A model generated the notes under the pieces. That model was not told the DNA's origin. It saw nothing but the letters and a program-made list of their open reading frames with translations, and searched no databases. From Roseiarcus sp963780825 (lineage in GTDB: Bacteria > Pseudomonadota > Alphaproteobacteria > Rhizobiales > Beijerinckiaceae): a stretch of 64,000 nt of DNA. Position numbers and translations under genes: made by a program. Each line of letters opens with the position of its first letter. Within the stretch, counting starts at the first letter, position 1. Location: contig CAWADL010000023.1 of the NCBI GenBank assembly GCA_963780825.1, forward strand, positions 124,001-188,000, written 5' to 3'. Below are positions 27,319 through 37,400 of this stretch, in pieces.

Positions 27319-27415
27319 TGTAGCCGCGATCTCCAGATCGCGGGTTCTCGGTGATCGGCGCTTCCCCGGCGAGGCGCGATCTCACCACCACCGCGATCTA
27401 TAGATCGCAGCTACA
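27319..27415. repeat. Double-hairpin element, copy H (third subtype)
   Basis: Arms CCGCGATCTCCAGATCGCGG and CGCGATCTATAGATCGCAG. The GATC stem is distinct from the GGTC and GACT stems of other copies, yet still pairs. It starts 10 nt after the stop of the reductase gene. Confidence 0.88.
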
Positions 27416-27463
27416 AATCCGCCGTTGATTTCATGAAAACTTTGATTGCTTTATATCCCCTCC

Positions 27464-28150
27464 ATGCCCCGCGCCGATCGCCTGCTCGAACTGCTCGACA
27501 TCCTGCGCCGCCATCGCGGGCCGGTAACCGGCGCGCGGCTGGCGGAGGAGCTCGGCGTCAGCCTGCGTTCGCTCTATCGCGACATCGATGTCTTGCGTGG
27601 ACGCGGCGCCGAGATCGAAGGCGAGGCCGGTTTCGGCTATGTTCTGAAGCCCGGCTTCCTGCTGCCGCCGCTGATGTTTTCGCGCGCGGAAATCGAGGCG
27701 TTGGTGCTTGGATCACGCTGGGTCGCCAAGCGCGGCGACCCAGAACTCGCCGCTGCCGCCGCCAATGCGCTGTCGAAAATCAAGACCGTGCTACCGGAAG
27801 ATCTGCGAAACGAAGCCGATGCCGCCGGGCTGATGGTCGGCCCCGCCGAACCCGTCGACGCCCGCATCGATGTCGGCCGGGTTCGCGAGGCGATCCGGCG
27901 CGAGCGCAAGCTGACGATCGCCTACGAGGACAAGATGGGCGCGGCGAGCCGACGGACGGTCTGGCCGATCGCGCTCGCCTATTTCGATCGCCTGCACATG
28001 CTCGCCGCCTGGTGCGAATTGCGCGTCGGCTTCCGGCACTTTCGCATCGATCGGATCGTCGCGCTGGACATCGAGGAGGCGCGCTATCCGCGCCGGCGCG
28101 CCGCGCTGTTGAAGGATTGGCGGGAAGGGGAGGGTGTGCCGCCTCAATGA
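27464..28150 (+). CDS. YafY/WYL-type transcriptional regulator
   Basis: A 228-residue DNA-binding protein. An N-terminal winged helix (MPRADRLLELLDILRRHRG, then LAEELGVSLRSLYRDIDVLR) is of the DeoR-like HTH_11 type. A WYL domain follows from about 130 (IAYEDKMGAASRRTVWPIAL; AAWCELRVGFRHFRIDRI). WYL domains bind ligands or nucleic acid. No obvious target is adjacent; the upstream oxidoreductases are the nearest candidates. Its stop overlaps that of the convergent Sel1 gene by 7 nt. Confidence 0.9.
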   Translation: MPRADRLLELLDILRRHRGPVTGARLAEELGVSLRSLYRDIDVLRGRGAEIEGEAGFGYVLKPGFLLPPLMFSRAEIEALVLGSRWVAKRGDPELAAAAANALSKIKTVLPEDLRNEADAAGLMVGPAEPVDARIDVGRVREAIRRERKLTIAYEDKMGAASRRTVWPIALAYFDRLHMLAAWCELRVGFRHFRIDRIVALDIEEARYPRRRAALLKDWREGEGVPPQ

Positions 28151-29031
28151 GCCGTCAGCCGCTGGGCTTCGGCGATGTCTTCGGGCGTCATCTCCGCTTT
28201 CAGGAGCGACAATGACTTTTCCGCTTGGCCGCGAATGGCGGGATCGCTGTCGGCGATCGCCGCGTCGTACCAGTCATAGGCCTGGATGAGGTCCTTCGGC
28301 GCGCCCTGGCCGAGCGCATACATCGAGCCGAGGTTGTATTTGGCGGCGGCGACGCCGTGGTCGGCGGCGCGGTGCAGCCAACCGAACGCCCGCTCATAGT
28401 CAACCGGGCCGCCCGCGCCCAGCCGATACATCATGCCGAGGTTGTTTTCCGCCGGACCATAAGCCTGATCGGCGGCCTTGCGATACCACTCGCGCGCCTG
28501 CGCCAGATCGGGCTCGACGCCCTGGCCGAGGCGATAGAGCGCGCCGAGTTCGTCTTCCGCCTCCGCATCGCCCGCGCTGGCGGCCTGCTTCGTCCAGCGC
28601 GCGGCGGCCTCGAAATCCTGTTTGGTCCCGAAGCCCATTCGGTAGAGGCGGCCGAGCGAGAGCGCGGCGTGCGCATTTCCGGCGTCCGCCGCCTTGCGGT
28701 ACCAGGACAGCGCCTGCTGCGGCGATTTCGAGGCGCCGAGCCCCTTTTCGGCGGCGACGCCGAGATTGTACTGGGCCGCCGGATTGCCCTTTTCCGCAGC
28801 CTTTTGGTACCAGAAAACGGCTTGCTTGTAGTCTTGCGGCGTCCCCTGGCCGAGAAAATAGAGATCGCCAAGGAAGGCCTGCGCGGCGACGTCGCCATTT
28901 TCGGCGTTAGGCCGCCAGACCTGCAAAGCCTTGGCATAATCGCCGTTGCGGTAGGCGACATAGCCGTCTTCCGCCGGGCCGGCCAAGGCAAGCTCGGCCC
29001 CGGCAAAACCGGCGAGGCCGACAATTCCCAT
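28144..29031 (-). CDS. Sel1-repeat (SEL1/TPR-like) exported protein
   Basis: A 295-residue protein with a short signal peptide (MGIVGLAGFAGAELALA) followed by about six Sel1 repeats, for example AAQAFLGDLYFLGQGTPQDY, AAQYNLGVAAEKGLG, AALSLGRLYRMGFG, AENNLGMMYRLGAGG and AAKYNLGSMYALGQG. Sel1 proteins act as scaffolds in the periplasm or at membranes. The start at 29031 fits the signal peptide; an upstream start adds an arginine-rich stretch that looks like noncoding DNA. It is divergent from the SDR gene at 29118. Confidence 0.88.
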   Translation of the reverse strand: MGIVGLAGFAGAELALAGPAEDGYVAYRNGDYAKALQVWRPNAENGDVAAQAFLGDLYFLGQGTPQDYKQAVFWYQKAAEKGNPAAQYNLGVAAEKGLGASKSPQQALSWYRKAADAGNAHAALSLGRLYRMGFGTKQDFEAAARWTKQAASAGDAEAEDELGALYRLGQGVEPDLAQAREWYRKAADQAYGPAENNLGMMYRLGAGGPVDYERAFGWLHRAADHGVAAAKYNLGSMYALGQGAPKDLIQAYDWYDAAIADSDPAIRGQAEKSLSLLKAEMTPEDIAEAQRLTAH

Positions 29032-29117
29032 CGCGATATCGCGAAAATAGCCCACGATGCTCCCATATATGCCGCAGCGGATTCGCGGGAATCTCGTTAG
29101 CGAAGGAAACGGCGAAA

Positions 29118-29958
29118 ATGAATGGGAAGATCGTGGTCGCCACCGGCGCAACGTCCGGCATCGGCGAAAAAGCTGTGGAGGCTTTGGCGCGGATGGGCGC
29201 CCGGGTCATTTTCGTCGCCCGCGATCGTGAGCGCGCCGAATGCAACCCTGCGCCGGCTGGAAACGGCTGGGCCGGGGCTCGGCCACCAGTCGCATCTCGC
29301 CGATCTCTCGCTGATGCGCGAGACGAGCCGGGTCGCCGAGGAGATCGCGGTGTCCACGCCGCGCATCGACGTGCTCGTCAACAATGCGGGCGCGATTTTC
29401 TCCGATCGCAGGGTGACGGCGGAAGGGCTGGAGCGGACCTTCGCGCTCAACCACATGTCCTATTTCATTCTGACGAAGCGGCTGCTCGACAACGTGAAGG
29501 CGGCGCCGGCGGGACGCATCGTCTCGACCGCCTCGAGCGCGCATCAGGGCGCCACGTTAGACTTTGCGGATCTGCAAAGCGCGAAGTCCTATGGCGGGCT
29601 CCGGGCGTATCAGCGCTCGAAACTCGCGAATGTTTTGTTCACGCGTGAGCTTGCCCGCCGCCTGCAGGGAGAGACCGTGACGGCGAATTGCCTGCATCCC
29701 GGCGTGGTCGCTTCGCGGTTCGCCAACGAGGCCGGCGGCTGGGTTTCGCCGGTCATCGGACTTTTCAAATGGATGATGATCTCGCCGGAGCAGGGCGCCG
29801 AGACGATCGTCTATCTCGCGTCGTCGCCGGAGGTCGCTGGCGTCAGCGGCGAATATTTTGCCAAGCGCAAGGTCGTAGCCACGTCCGCCGCCGGCCGCGA
29901 CATGGCGGCGGCGAAGCAGTTGTGGGACGTCAGCGAGGCGCTGATGGCGAAAGGGTGA
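29118..29958 (+). pseudogene. SDR family oxidoreductase (retinol dehydrogenase-like), frameshifted
   Basis: The start reads MNGKIVVATGATSGIGEKAV with the SDR cofactor loop. The rest is in a second frame: DVLVNNAGAIFSDRR, TFALNHMSYFILT, VSTASSAHQG, then YQRSKLANVLFTRELARRL and CLHPGVVASRFANEAG. Removing the single T at 29241 gives RAEATLRRLETAG and one protein of about 279 residues. The break is therefore one extra base. Substrate unknown. Repeat copy I starts 14 nt after the stop. Confidence 0.85.
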
Positions 29959-29972
29959 AGCAGCAAGCGCCC

Positions 29973-30066
29973 TGTAGCCGCGGTCGCTGACCGCGGTGGT
30001 CCCGTGATCGAGTGTTTCCTGATAACGACGATCACACACAGACCGCGGTCAACGACCGCGGCTACA
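29973..30066. repeat. Double-hairpin element, copy I
   Basis: Arms CCGCGGTCGCTGACCGCGG and CCGCGGTCAACGACCGCGG with a CGTGATCGAG middle. It starts 14 nt after the SDR stop and lies between it and the convergent LysE gene. Confidence 0.9.
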
Positions 30067-30184
30067 ACGGGCGGCTCCTGGCGAGCCGGCATCTTACGCC
30101 CGTCGATGTTTGAGCGCCACGGCTCCTGACACAATGCGCTGCCCGCAAGAGCGCGCGAGACGCGCGCGGTCCCAGAGGAGCCCC

Positions 30185-30800
30185 TCAGCGGGTGACGATG
30201 GCCAACGCCACGCCCGCCATCACGCCGGCCGCGGTCTTCCGCGCGATGCCCATCGCGCGGCTCGAACGCATCCACGCCCGCGCTTGATTGGCCGCCAGCG
30301 CGTAGGCGGACAGCGTCGCGCTGAGAATGACCACACTGAGCGACCGCGAGCAGCGCGAATCTTGACAGGGTCAGTTGGGCCAGATCGACAGCGAGCGGCA
30401 TGATCGAGAGGAAGAACACGATCACTTTCGGATTGCCGAGGGTCAGCGCCAGCGCGCCGAAAAAGGCGCGTCCCGAGCCGGGCGCCGGGCGAGGAGGGGT
30501 GCTCGCTTCGGTCGCGGTGTGAGTCCGGGCGAGACCCCACGCCACGTAAATCAGATAAACGGCGCCGGCGATCTTGATTGCTGAAAACAGCGTCGCATAA
30601 GTGCGCGCCACCAGCGCGAGACCTGTCGCCGCCACCGTCAACCAGATGAGATCGCCAACCACGAAGCCCAGGATGAACGGAGCGACGCCAACCAAGCCCC
30701 ACGCGATCACGCGCGCCACCAGCGCCGCGATGCCCGGCCCAGGCGTCGCGACCGCGGCGAAGTAGACGGCCGCGTAGATGAGCAGCGCCGACAGCGTCAC
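30185..30800 (-). pseudogene. LysE family amino acid/metabolite exporter, frameshifted
   Basis: Starts at GTG (30800), overlapping the nitronate monooxygenase stop. The N-terminal part shows AAVATPGPGIAALVAR, the LysE/RhtB signature, then GFVVGDLIWLTVAATGLALV and ALTLGNPKVIVFFLSIMPL. After about 30338 the protein continues in another frame as VVILSATLSAYALAANQARA and ends VALAIVTR. Removing one G at 30338 repairs it to about 204 residues with six membrane segments. The exported compound is unknown. Confidence 0.85.
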
Positions 30801-31855
30801 GCGCCGATCTCGGCAAGGCCGCGCATCGCCGCCTGCGCCTCGCGCCAAAAACGGCGCGTCGCCTCGCCGGCGTCCTCCTCCCTCGCCAGGGCGCCGGCCT
30901 CGCCCGACCAGAGCGGCGAGAAATCGCCGCGGCCCTGTTTTTCCGCCGCAGCCCGCAGCGGAGCGACCGCGACGGCGGCGAGCGGGAACGCCGGCAGATC
31001 GGCGCTCGTTGGACCGACCTCGCGCATCAACCGGTTCATCAGGCCGCGGGCGGGGCGTCCGCTGAACAGGTTGGTCAGCCGCGTCGCGTCGTCGCGCGCC
31101 TGCGCGAGCGCTGCGCGATGCACAGGCGTGGTCCTGGCTTGCGGGGTGCGCATATAGGCGGTGCCGATCTGCGCGGCGGAAGCGCCGAGCGCAAAGGCCG
31201 CGGCGACGCCGCGTCCGTCGCCGATCCCGCCGGTCGCGATGACGGGGACGCGGACTGCGTCGACCACCTGCGGCAGAAGCGCGAACAGCCCGGGCTGCGC
31301 ATCGGGGTCGTTTGAGAGGAACATGCCGCGGTGGCCACCGGCCTCGCGGCCCTGCGCAATGACCGCGTCGACGCCGCGCGCGTCGAGCCATCGCGCCTCC
31401 TCCACCGTGGTCGCGGAGGAGAACACTTTGACGCCCGCCGCCTTGACCCGCGCGAGCAGTTCCGGCGCCGGCAGGCCGAAATGGAAGCTGACGATGGCCG
31501 GCTTCAACGCCTCGACCACTTCACACATCGCGGCATCGAACGGAGCGCGCGTCGGGCCGGGGGAGGGGCCGGCTTCGAGCCCATGTTCGAGGTAATAGGT
31601 GGCGAGCCGGTCGCGCCACCGCGCGTCCGCCGCCGGGTCGGGCTCGGGGGTCGTATGCGCGAAGAAGTTGACGTTGAACGGCGCCGTCGTTGCCGCGCGT
31701 ATCTGGAGAATTTGATCGCGCAGCGTCGTCGGCGTCAGCATCGCCGCTGGGATCGAGCCGAGGCCGCCGGCTTGGCAGACGGTTATGCAAAGCTCAGCGT
31801 CCTGCGAACCGGCCATCGGCGCTTGCACGATCGGGATTGGAGAATAGGTCCACAT
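30797..31855 (-). CDS. Nitronate monooxygenase (2-nitropropane dioxygenase family)
   Basis: A 352-residue FMN enzyme with a TIM barrel. It begins MWTYSPIPIVQAPMAG, the usual FMN-site opening, with GGLGSIPAAM near 28, SFHFGLP near 140, then DAVIAQGREAGGHRG near 180 and PVIATGGIGDGRGVAAAFALG near 220, all standard. It oxidises nitronates such as propionate-3-nitronate to semialdehydes. GGAGGG lies 6 nt before the start. It is translationally coupled to the LysE gene downstream. Confidence 0.92.
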   Translation of the reverse strand: MWTYSPIPIVQAPMAGSQDAELCITVCQAGGLGSIPAAMLTPTTLRDQILQIRAATTAPFNVNFFAHTTPEPDPAADARWRDRLATYYLEHGLEAGPSPGPTRAPFDAAMCEVVEALKPAIVSFHFGLPAPELLARVKAAGVKVFSSATTVEEARWLDARGVDAVIAQGREAGGHRGMFLSNDPDAQPGLFALLPQVVDAVRVPVIATGGIGDGRGVAAAFALGASAAQIGTAYMRTPQARTTPVHRAALAQARDDATRLTNLFSGRPARGLMNRLMREVGPTSADLPAFPLAAVAVAPLRAAAEKQGRGDFSPLWSGEAGALAREEDAGEATRRFWREAQAAMRGLAEIGA

Positions 31856-31930
31856 GGCGGCCCTCCTTTGGATGTGCATCTTATCGCTTTTGCAGGCGCG
31901 TCGCGAGCGAGGCGCAACGGCCTCGCTTTG

Positions 31931-32006
31931 CGCCTTCGTGAAACCCTTCGCGCCTTTGTGGTGAAGCTTTTCACCACCAAGACACAAAGGGTCTCACGAA
32001 GACGCG
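31931..32006. repeat. Palindromic intergenic repeat, CCTTTGTGGTGA type
   Basis: Left arm GCGCCTTTGTGGTGAAGC, right arm TTCACCACCAAGACACAAAG, with outer CGCCTTCGTGAAACCC and GGTCTCACGAAGACGCG. A near-perfect hairpin between the tetR and nitronate monooxygenase genes. Confidence 0.8.
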
Positions 32007-32017
32007 AAGCCGAAGCT

Positions 32018-32602
32018 TTACGGGATCAATTGTTTGACGATGTGCGCAGCGAAGGCCTCCGACAGAGGCTCTCTCGAAAACCAGCGTCGATAAAATAGCG
32101 GGCCGATGAGCGCCGCAATCAGTATCGGCACATCGGTTTCCCCGGGCAATTCGCCGCGCTGTATTGCTCTCCGTATCACTGTCTCGAAGGGCGCCGAATA
32201 TCCCTGCTGCAGAGTGGCGTACATGTCGGCGATGTCTGGCTCGCGTTCGGCCGCATCGATGACCGATGGTAGAACTGAGGTCCATCGGGCCGATCGCAAT
32301 ATGCGGGCGAGATTGGTCATCAACTCCGTTGCATCCATCTGCAGGTTGCCGTTGTCGGGAATCTTTTGAGGCGTGCTGATCGTCGAGCAGGCGTCCCGCA
32401 ACAAGTCGGCTCGGCTCGGCCAGTGCCGATAGATTGTGGTCTTCGCAACCCCCGAGCGCCGCGAGATTTCATCGACGCTCGCGCCGCCGAAACCGCGCTC
32501 GAACAGCAGCTCGGCTGTAATCGCCAGCACTTTCTCCCGCGAGCGGCGGACCCGGCCGTCGAGCTGCGGGGCCAATTCGTTCGATGCGATCTTTTTCGGC
32601 AT
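32018..32602 (-). CDS. TetR/AcrR family transcriptional regulator
   Basis: A 194-residue repressor-type protein. The helix-turn-helix covers about residues 20-66 (VLAITAELLFERGFGGASVD, ISRRSGVAKTTIYRHWPSRA), the remainder is the TetR_C_16-like helical ligand domain (LIAALIGPLFYRRWFSREPL). It is divergent from the VOC gene, with a palindrome between the two starts, so it most likely represses both itself and the VOC protein. Confidence 0.92.
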   Translation of the reverse strand: MPKKIASNELAPQLDGRVRRSREKVLAITAELLFERGFGGASVDEISRRSGVAKTTIYRHWPSRADLLRDACSTISTPQKIPDNGNLQMDATELMTNLARILRSARWTSVLPSVIDAAEREPDIADMYATLQQGYSAPFETVIRRAIQRGELPGETDVPILIAALIGPLFYRRWFSREPLSEAFAAHIVKQLIP

Positions 32603-32618
32603 GGGACCGAGATTTGAG

Positions 32619-32651
32619 TTGACGTTTTCGATACGATACCGTAGCGTATCG
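32619..32651. promoter_or_regulatory. Probable TetR operator overlapping divergent promoters
   Basis: TTGACG at 32619 looks like a -35 box toward the VOC gene. Overlapping it, arms CGATACG (32629-32635) and CGTATCG (32645-32651) form a 7-9-7 inverted repeat, a usual TetR site size. Confidence 0.6.
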
Positions 32652-32700
32652 CATGTTCCAGGGCAATGCCCTTCCTACGATTTTGCCAAAGGATGCCGCC

Positions 32701-33099
32701 ATGAAATTCGCATCAACGCGTCTGGTCGCCCGCGATATCAAAACGCTCGTCAGCTTCTACGAGAAAGTGACGGGCCAGGAGGCGGAATGGCTCGCGCCGG
32801 TGTTTGCCGAAATCGTCACGCCGGGGGCGACGCTCGCGATCGGCGCTGCGGAGACCGTGGCCTTGTTCAAGGAGGGCAGCGCGGAGCCCGCCTCCAATCG
32901 AACCGCCATCGTCGAGTTCCAGGTTGAAGACGTCGAAGCCGAATTCGCTCGGTTGAAGGATCAGGTGGAGGTCGTGCACGCGCCGAAGATGATGCCCTGG
33001 GGCAATCGCGCGGCGCAGTTTCGGGATCCGGAAGGGACGCTGGTCGGCCTGTATACGCCCGTCAGCGACGCTGCGAAGCAGCAATTCGGCGGCCGCTGA
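32701..33099 (+). CDS. VOC family (glyoxalase-like) protein
   Basis: A 132-residue protein with two beta-alpha-beta-beta-beta units. MKFASTRLVARDIKTLVSFY is the standard opening; the end has FRDPEGTLVGLYTPV. Metal-site residues of glyoxalase I are only partly visible, so its activity (lyase, dioxygenase or resistance binding protein) cannot be set. ATG at 32701 starts the first strand; an earlier start at 32653 lies inside the operator. Likely induced through the divergent TetR protein. Confidence 0.88.
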   Translation: MKFASTRLVARDIKTLVSFYEKVTGQEAEWLAPVFAEIVTPGATLAIGAAETVALFKEGSAEPASNRTAIVEFQVEDVEAEFARLKDQVEVVHAPKMMPWGNRAAQFRDPEGTLVGLYTPVSDAAKQQFGGR

Positions 33100-33140
33100 T
33101 TGGACATGAGGATGCGGCGCGGTCAGGTTAGTCAAATATC

Positions 33141-33275
33141 GTCATTGCGAGCGAAGCGAAGCAATCCAGCCGCAGGGCGCAGGATTCGACGCCGGACAAT
33201 CCGCCAAGCACTCAGCTTAATGGCCTCGACCAAGCATCGCCCAAACGTGGATTGCTCGCTTCGCTCGCAATGACG
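33141..33275. repeat. Palindromic intergenic repeat, GTCATTGCGAGCGAAGCGAA type, copy 1 of 3
   Basis: Left arm GTCATTGCGAGCGAAGCGAA then GCAATCCA, right arm its complement ending in CGCTCGCAATGACG. Further copies are at 51311 and 52331. Confidence 0.9.
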
Positions 33276-33335
33276 GGTCTATATGGAACCTTCTGTGATA
33301 AGGGTTGGCGACGCAACGAACCGATAGGGGGCGCG

Positions 33336-33728
33336 ATGGCCATCCGCGGCGGATGTCTTTGTGGGCGGGTTGAATTCGAAGTGGAGCCGCCCTTCGGCAA
33401 GTTTGTGAAGTGTTATTGTTCGAGGTGTCGCAGCGCGACAGGAAGCGCCTTCGCAGCAAACGTGTATGTTTCCCCGCAAGCCTTTCGTTGGTTGGTCGGC
33501 GAGGCGGATGTCGTTCGCTTTGATTTGCCGAGCGCGCGCAGTTTCTCGACTTCGTTTTGCCGAAACTGCGGCTCGCCGCTGCCTCACACGACGAGAAGCG
33601 GAAGAGAGATGATTGTTCCCGCGGGATCGCTTCGTGAGGATCCGGGTGTGTCGCCTACGGTCGACACATGTTGGGAGTCGCGCGCGCCGTGGTTGTCTGA
33701 TGCAATGGATCTGCCGCGGGAGGCTTAG
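33336..33728 (+). CDS. GFA family (glutathione-dependent formaldehyde-activating/Mss4-like) protein
   Basis: A 130-residue zinc protein. Cys positions follow the GFA pattern: GGCLCGRVEFEVE, then KCYCSRCRSATGSAFA, and CRNCGSPLPH near residue 88. The zinc Cys pairs CxC and CxxC are intact. The family is named for glutathione-formaldehyde chemistry, but most members have no proven activity. ATG at 33336 follows a GGGGG ribosome site; upstream frame is repeat DNA. Confidence 0.9.
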   Translation: MAIRGGCLCGRVEFEVEPPFGKFVKCYCSRCRSATGSAFAANVYVSPQAFRWLVGEADVVRFDLPSARSFSTSFCRNCGSPLPHTTRSGREMIVPAGSLREDPGVSPTVDTCWESRAPWLSDAMDLPREA

Positions 33729-33740
33729 AACATGCTGCTT

Positions 33741-33831
33741 GCGGAGCGTCGGCCTCCAGGCCGACGTCGGGGTTGATACGTAAGCCAGCCGAGCGGCGCA
33801 CAAAAAGGTCGGCGTGGACGCCGACCCTCCG
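33741..33831. repeat. GGAGCGTCGG-type palindromic repeat, copy 2 of 4
   Basis: Arms GCGGAGCGTCGGCCTCCAGG and GGTCGGCGTGGACGCCGACC. It lies between the convergent GFA and EthD genes. Confidence 0.8.
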
Positions 33832-33868
33832 TCAGACCTGTTCTACCGCCGCCCGCGCGCATGACGAA

Positions 33869-34177
33869 CTACGCCGGCGCGTCTTCGAAGATCAACAAAT
33901 CCGCGCCGCCAGTGGCGAAGTTCGCCACGTCGCCTCCCGCCGCCGCGCCCTCCGGGCTAGCGAAAGCGGCTTGCACCGCCGCCACGCTGTCGAAGGTCAA
34001 GGTCGCGACCAGATGAATGCCTGAGGGACCGGCGGGGGTGCTGACGCCGCCCTTGCTGATCCGGTAGCTTTTCAGGCCGGGCAATTTCTTGGCGAGAGCG
34101 ATGTGCGTCTCGGCATAGTGTCGGTCGAAGGCCGCAGGGTCTTTCGGGGTCTTATACAGAACAAGCAAAGTGGCCAC
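33869..34177 (-). CDS. EthD family protein
   Basis: A 102-residue dimeric alpha-beta barrel protein. MATLLVLYKTPKDPAAFDRH, then YAETHIALAKKLPGLKSYRI match the EthD opening with its conserved His. FDSVAAVQAAFASPEG and VANFATGGADLLIFED complete the fold. EthD was first found in ether degradation; most homologues have no known reaction. Confidence 0.88.
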   Translation of the reverse strand: MATLLVLYKTPKDPAAFDRHYAETHIALAKKLPGLKSYRISKGGVSTPAGPSGIHLVATLTFDSVAAVQAAFASPEGAAAGGDVANFATGGADLLIFEDAPA

Positions 34178-34499
34178 GCGCGTTTTCTCCCTGAAGTTGG
34201 CGCCGACAACTATCGGCGCGACGCAAGCCTAGCTAGCTGGAGCGCCGACCACAAGCCGCGAACCGCAAAACCAATTCGCGCGCGATTCGTTCACGACGCG
34301 TTGTTCCGGTCTCGATACGAGGCGCCGGATCAAACCGCCGAACCTCCAATTCGTCAACCCTACCGCGCGTTTGGACTTGCTGAGGCGGCGCCAACTTTCG
34401 CATCCACATTCGCGCCCGATTCGTTCCTGAGTTGTCCAATACGTCCCTGGACGACGCGCGCTTGACGTTTTGGTTGAACGAATTTCTTTACCGAGCCGT
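34178..34499. other. Intergenic stretch without recognised gene
   Basis: 322 nt between the EthD start and the putA stop. There is no good ribosome site or coding pattern on either strand. The sequence holds loose copies of CGCGCGATTCGTTC and CGCGCCCGATTCGTTC about 135 nt apart. Nothing else is identified. Confidence 0.5.
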
Positions 34500-37400
34500 T
34501 CAACCGATCGCCATCAAGCTCGCGTTCCCGCCGGCGGCGGCGATGTTGGTGGAAATCGAGCATTCCTCGACGAGATCGGCGAGATTGTAGTCCTCGCCGG
34601 CCGCAAGCCGCGCCGTAGAGAGCGCTTGCATCCGCACAATAGGCCCGGATCGCGCCGCGAGCCGCCGCGCGGCGTCGGCGACCGCCCCATCCTCGCCCTC
34701 CACCAGCGCGCCGCGCAAATCCGCCGCCGCCAGCGGATCGTCGACGCGCGTCACGCGGCGCTGCAACTCGGCGGGCAGGCCGCGCAACGCGGTCTCCGCG
34801 AGTTTAGCGGGCGCGGCGGCGTCGTTGCCGGTCGCGAGGATGGCGGCAATCTGCAACCGAAGACCGCCGGGGCTCGTCGCAGCGGCGGCCACGAGGCCGC
34901 GTCGCCGTAGCGCGTAGACATTGCGCTCGCCGACCGGCCCGGCCAGCTCGACGCGCGCGCCGAGCGGCGAGCGCGACCCCATTCCAACGCAGCGCTCGGC
35001 CTCGGCATCCTCGCCGCCGGCGCGGAGCCAATCGGCGAAGGTCCGCAAGGCGTCGCGCGCCGCCGGCGCGCCCTCCAATCCATCGAGCGCATTCGAGGGC
35101 GACGCGCAAACCAGGCGGCTGAGATAGAGCGGGCCGCCGGCCTTCGGCCCCGTGCCCGAAAGGCCCGCGCCGCCGAACGGCTGCACGCCGACGGTCGCGC
35201 CAATGATGTTGCGATTGATATAGACGTTGCCGGCCTCGATGCGCTCGACGACGCGCGCAATCGTCTCATCGATCCGCGTGTGCAGGCCGAAGGTGAGGCC
35301 AAAGCCGGAGGCGTTTATCTGATCGATCAGCGCTTCGAGATCGCGGCGCCGGTAGCGCACCACGTGCAAGACCGGGCCGAAGATCTCCCGCTCGACATCG
35401 GCGACGCGGCCGACTTCGATCAGCGTCGGCGCAATAAAGGTTCCGCGGCCCGCCTCCGACCCGAGCGGCGCCTGCGTGATCTTGAAACCGCGCGCGCGCA
35501 TCGCCTCGATATGGGCGGCGATCGATTGCCGCGCCTCTTCGCTGATGACAGGGCCGACGTCGACCGACAGCGCACGGGGATCGCCGACCTCCAGTTCCGC
35601 CATCGCGCCCTTCAGCATGGCGAGCACGCGGGCGGCCACATCCTCCTGCAAGCAAAGAATGCGTAGCGCCGAGCAGCGCTGGCCGGCGGAGTCGAAGGCG
35701 GAGGCGATGACATCACCGACGACCTGTTCAGACAACGCCGAGGAATCAACGATCATCGCATTGAGACCGCCGGTTTCGGCGATCAGCGGAACCGGCTGCC
35801 CCGCGCGGGTGAGACGGCCCGCGAGTTGGCGTGAAATGAGGACCGCGACCGGCGTCGAGCCGGTGAACATGACGCCCATCGTGCGGGCGTCAGAGACAAG
35901 TGCGGCGCCGACCTCGCCCGCGCCCGGCAAAAGTTGCAGCGCGTCGGCCGGCGCTCCCGCATCGTGCATCAGCCTGACGCCCTCGGCGGCGATCAGCGGG
36001 GTCTCTTCGGCGGGCTTCGCCAGCACGACATTTCCAGCGGCGAGCGCGGCGGCGATCTGACCGGTGAAGATGGCGAGCGGGAAATTCCAGGGACTGATGC
36101 AAACAACCGGGCCGAGCGGCGCCGGCGCGCCGGGGCCGAGGAGACGCACGGCCTCATCCGCGTAATAGCGCAGGAAATCGACGGCCTCGCGGATTTCCGC
36201 GACGGCGTTGGCGTAAGATTTTCCGGCCTCGCGGACGATGAGGCCGATGAGCCTTTCTTGGTTGCTCTCATAGGCGTCGGCGGCCGCGCGCAGGATGCGC
36301 GCCCGTTCGTTGACGCCTGTGGCGGCCCAGATGGGCGCCGCTGCTTCGGCGCGGGCAAACGCGGTCTGGATCTCGGAAGCGCTCGCGAAAGTCGCGCGAC
36401 CGACGACGTCGCTGCGATCGGCGGGGTTGGTCACCGGCGCGCCCGCCGCCGCGCCGTGCGGCGGCGCGGCGATCCAGTCCGCCAGCGCGCTGGCTTCGAC
36501 GCCATCAGCAAGCCGCGCCAGCTCGGTCTCGCTGGAAAGGTCGATTCCCTGGGAATTCGGCCGCGCCTCCCCATAGAGCGCGATAGGGGCGGCTATGCGT
36601 TCGTGCGGCGCGCCGAGCGGTTGGATGGCCCGCGCCGCCTCGACCGGATCGGTGGTCAGCGCGGAAATCGAAATGGTCTCGTCGGCGACGCGGTTGACGA
36701 ACGAAGTGTTGGCCCCATTCTCCAGCAGCCGGCGCACCAGATAAGCGAGCAGCGTCTCATGCGACCCGACCGGCGCATAAACGCGGGCGGGACGGTCGAG
36801 CTTGTCACGGCCGACGACCTCCTCATATAGCGGCTCGCCCATGCCGTGCAGGCATTGGAACTCGTACTGCCCGCGATAGTAGTTCGGGCCAGCGAACACG
36901 AGCACGGAGGCCAGCGTCTGCGCGTTGTGGGTGGCGAATTGCGGATAGATCGCGTCGGGCGCGGCGAGCAATTTGCGGGCGCAGACGAGATAGCAGACAT
37001 CGGTGTGAACTTTGCGCGTGTAGACCGGGAAGTCGGTGAGCCCGTCCAACTGAGCGCGTTTGATCTCGCTGTCCCAATAGGCGCCCTTGACCAGCCTGAT
37101 CATCAACCGACGCTGGGCGCGACGCCCAAGATCGATCAACCAATCGATCACGGCCGGGCAGCGCTTGCCGTAGGCCTGGATGACGAAGCCCAGGCCGTTC
37201 CAACCCGCAAGATCCTTATCGAGGCTCAGCGCCTCCAGGAGGTCGAGCGAGATCTCCAGCCGATCCGCCTCTTCGGCGTCAATGTTGAAGCCGATGTCAT
37301 GAGACCGCGCCAGAACCGCGAGCGTCTTCACGCGCGGCAGCAGCTCAGACATTACCCGCGCCCGCTTGGCGCGTTGGTACCGGGGATGAAGCGCGGAGAG

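Noticed and set aside
29811..31391. 526-codon frame spanning nitronate monooxygenase, LysE and repeat I
   Set aside because: It joins the out-of-frame monooxygenase with the true LysE N-terminus and then repeat DNA. The two real genes explain the region.
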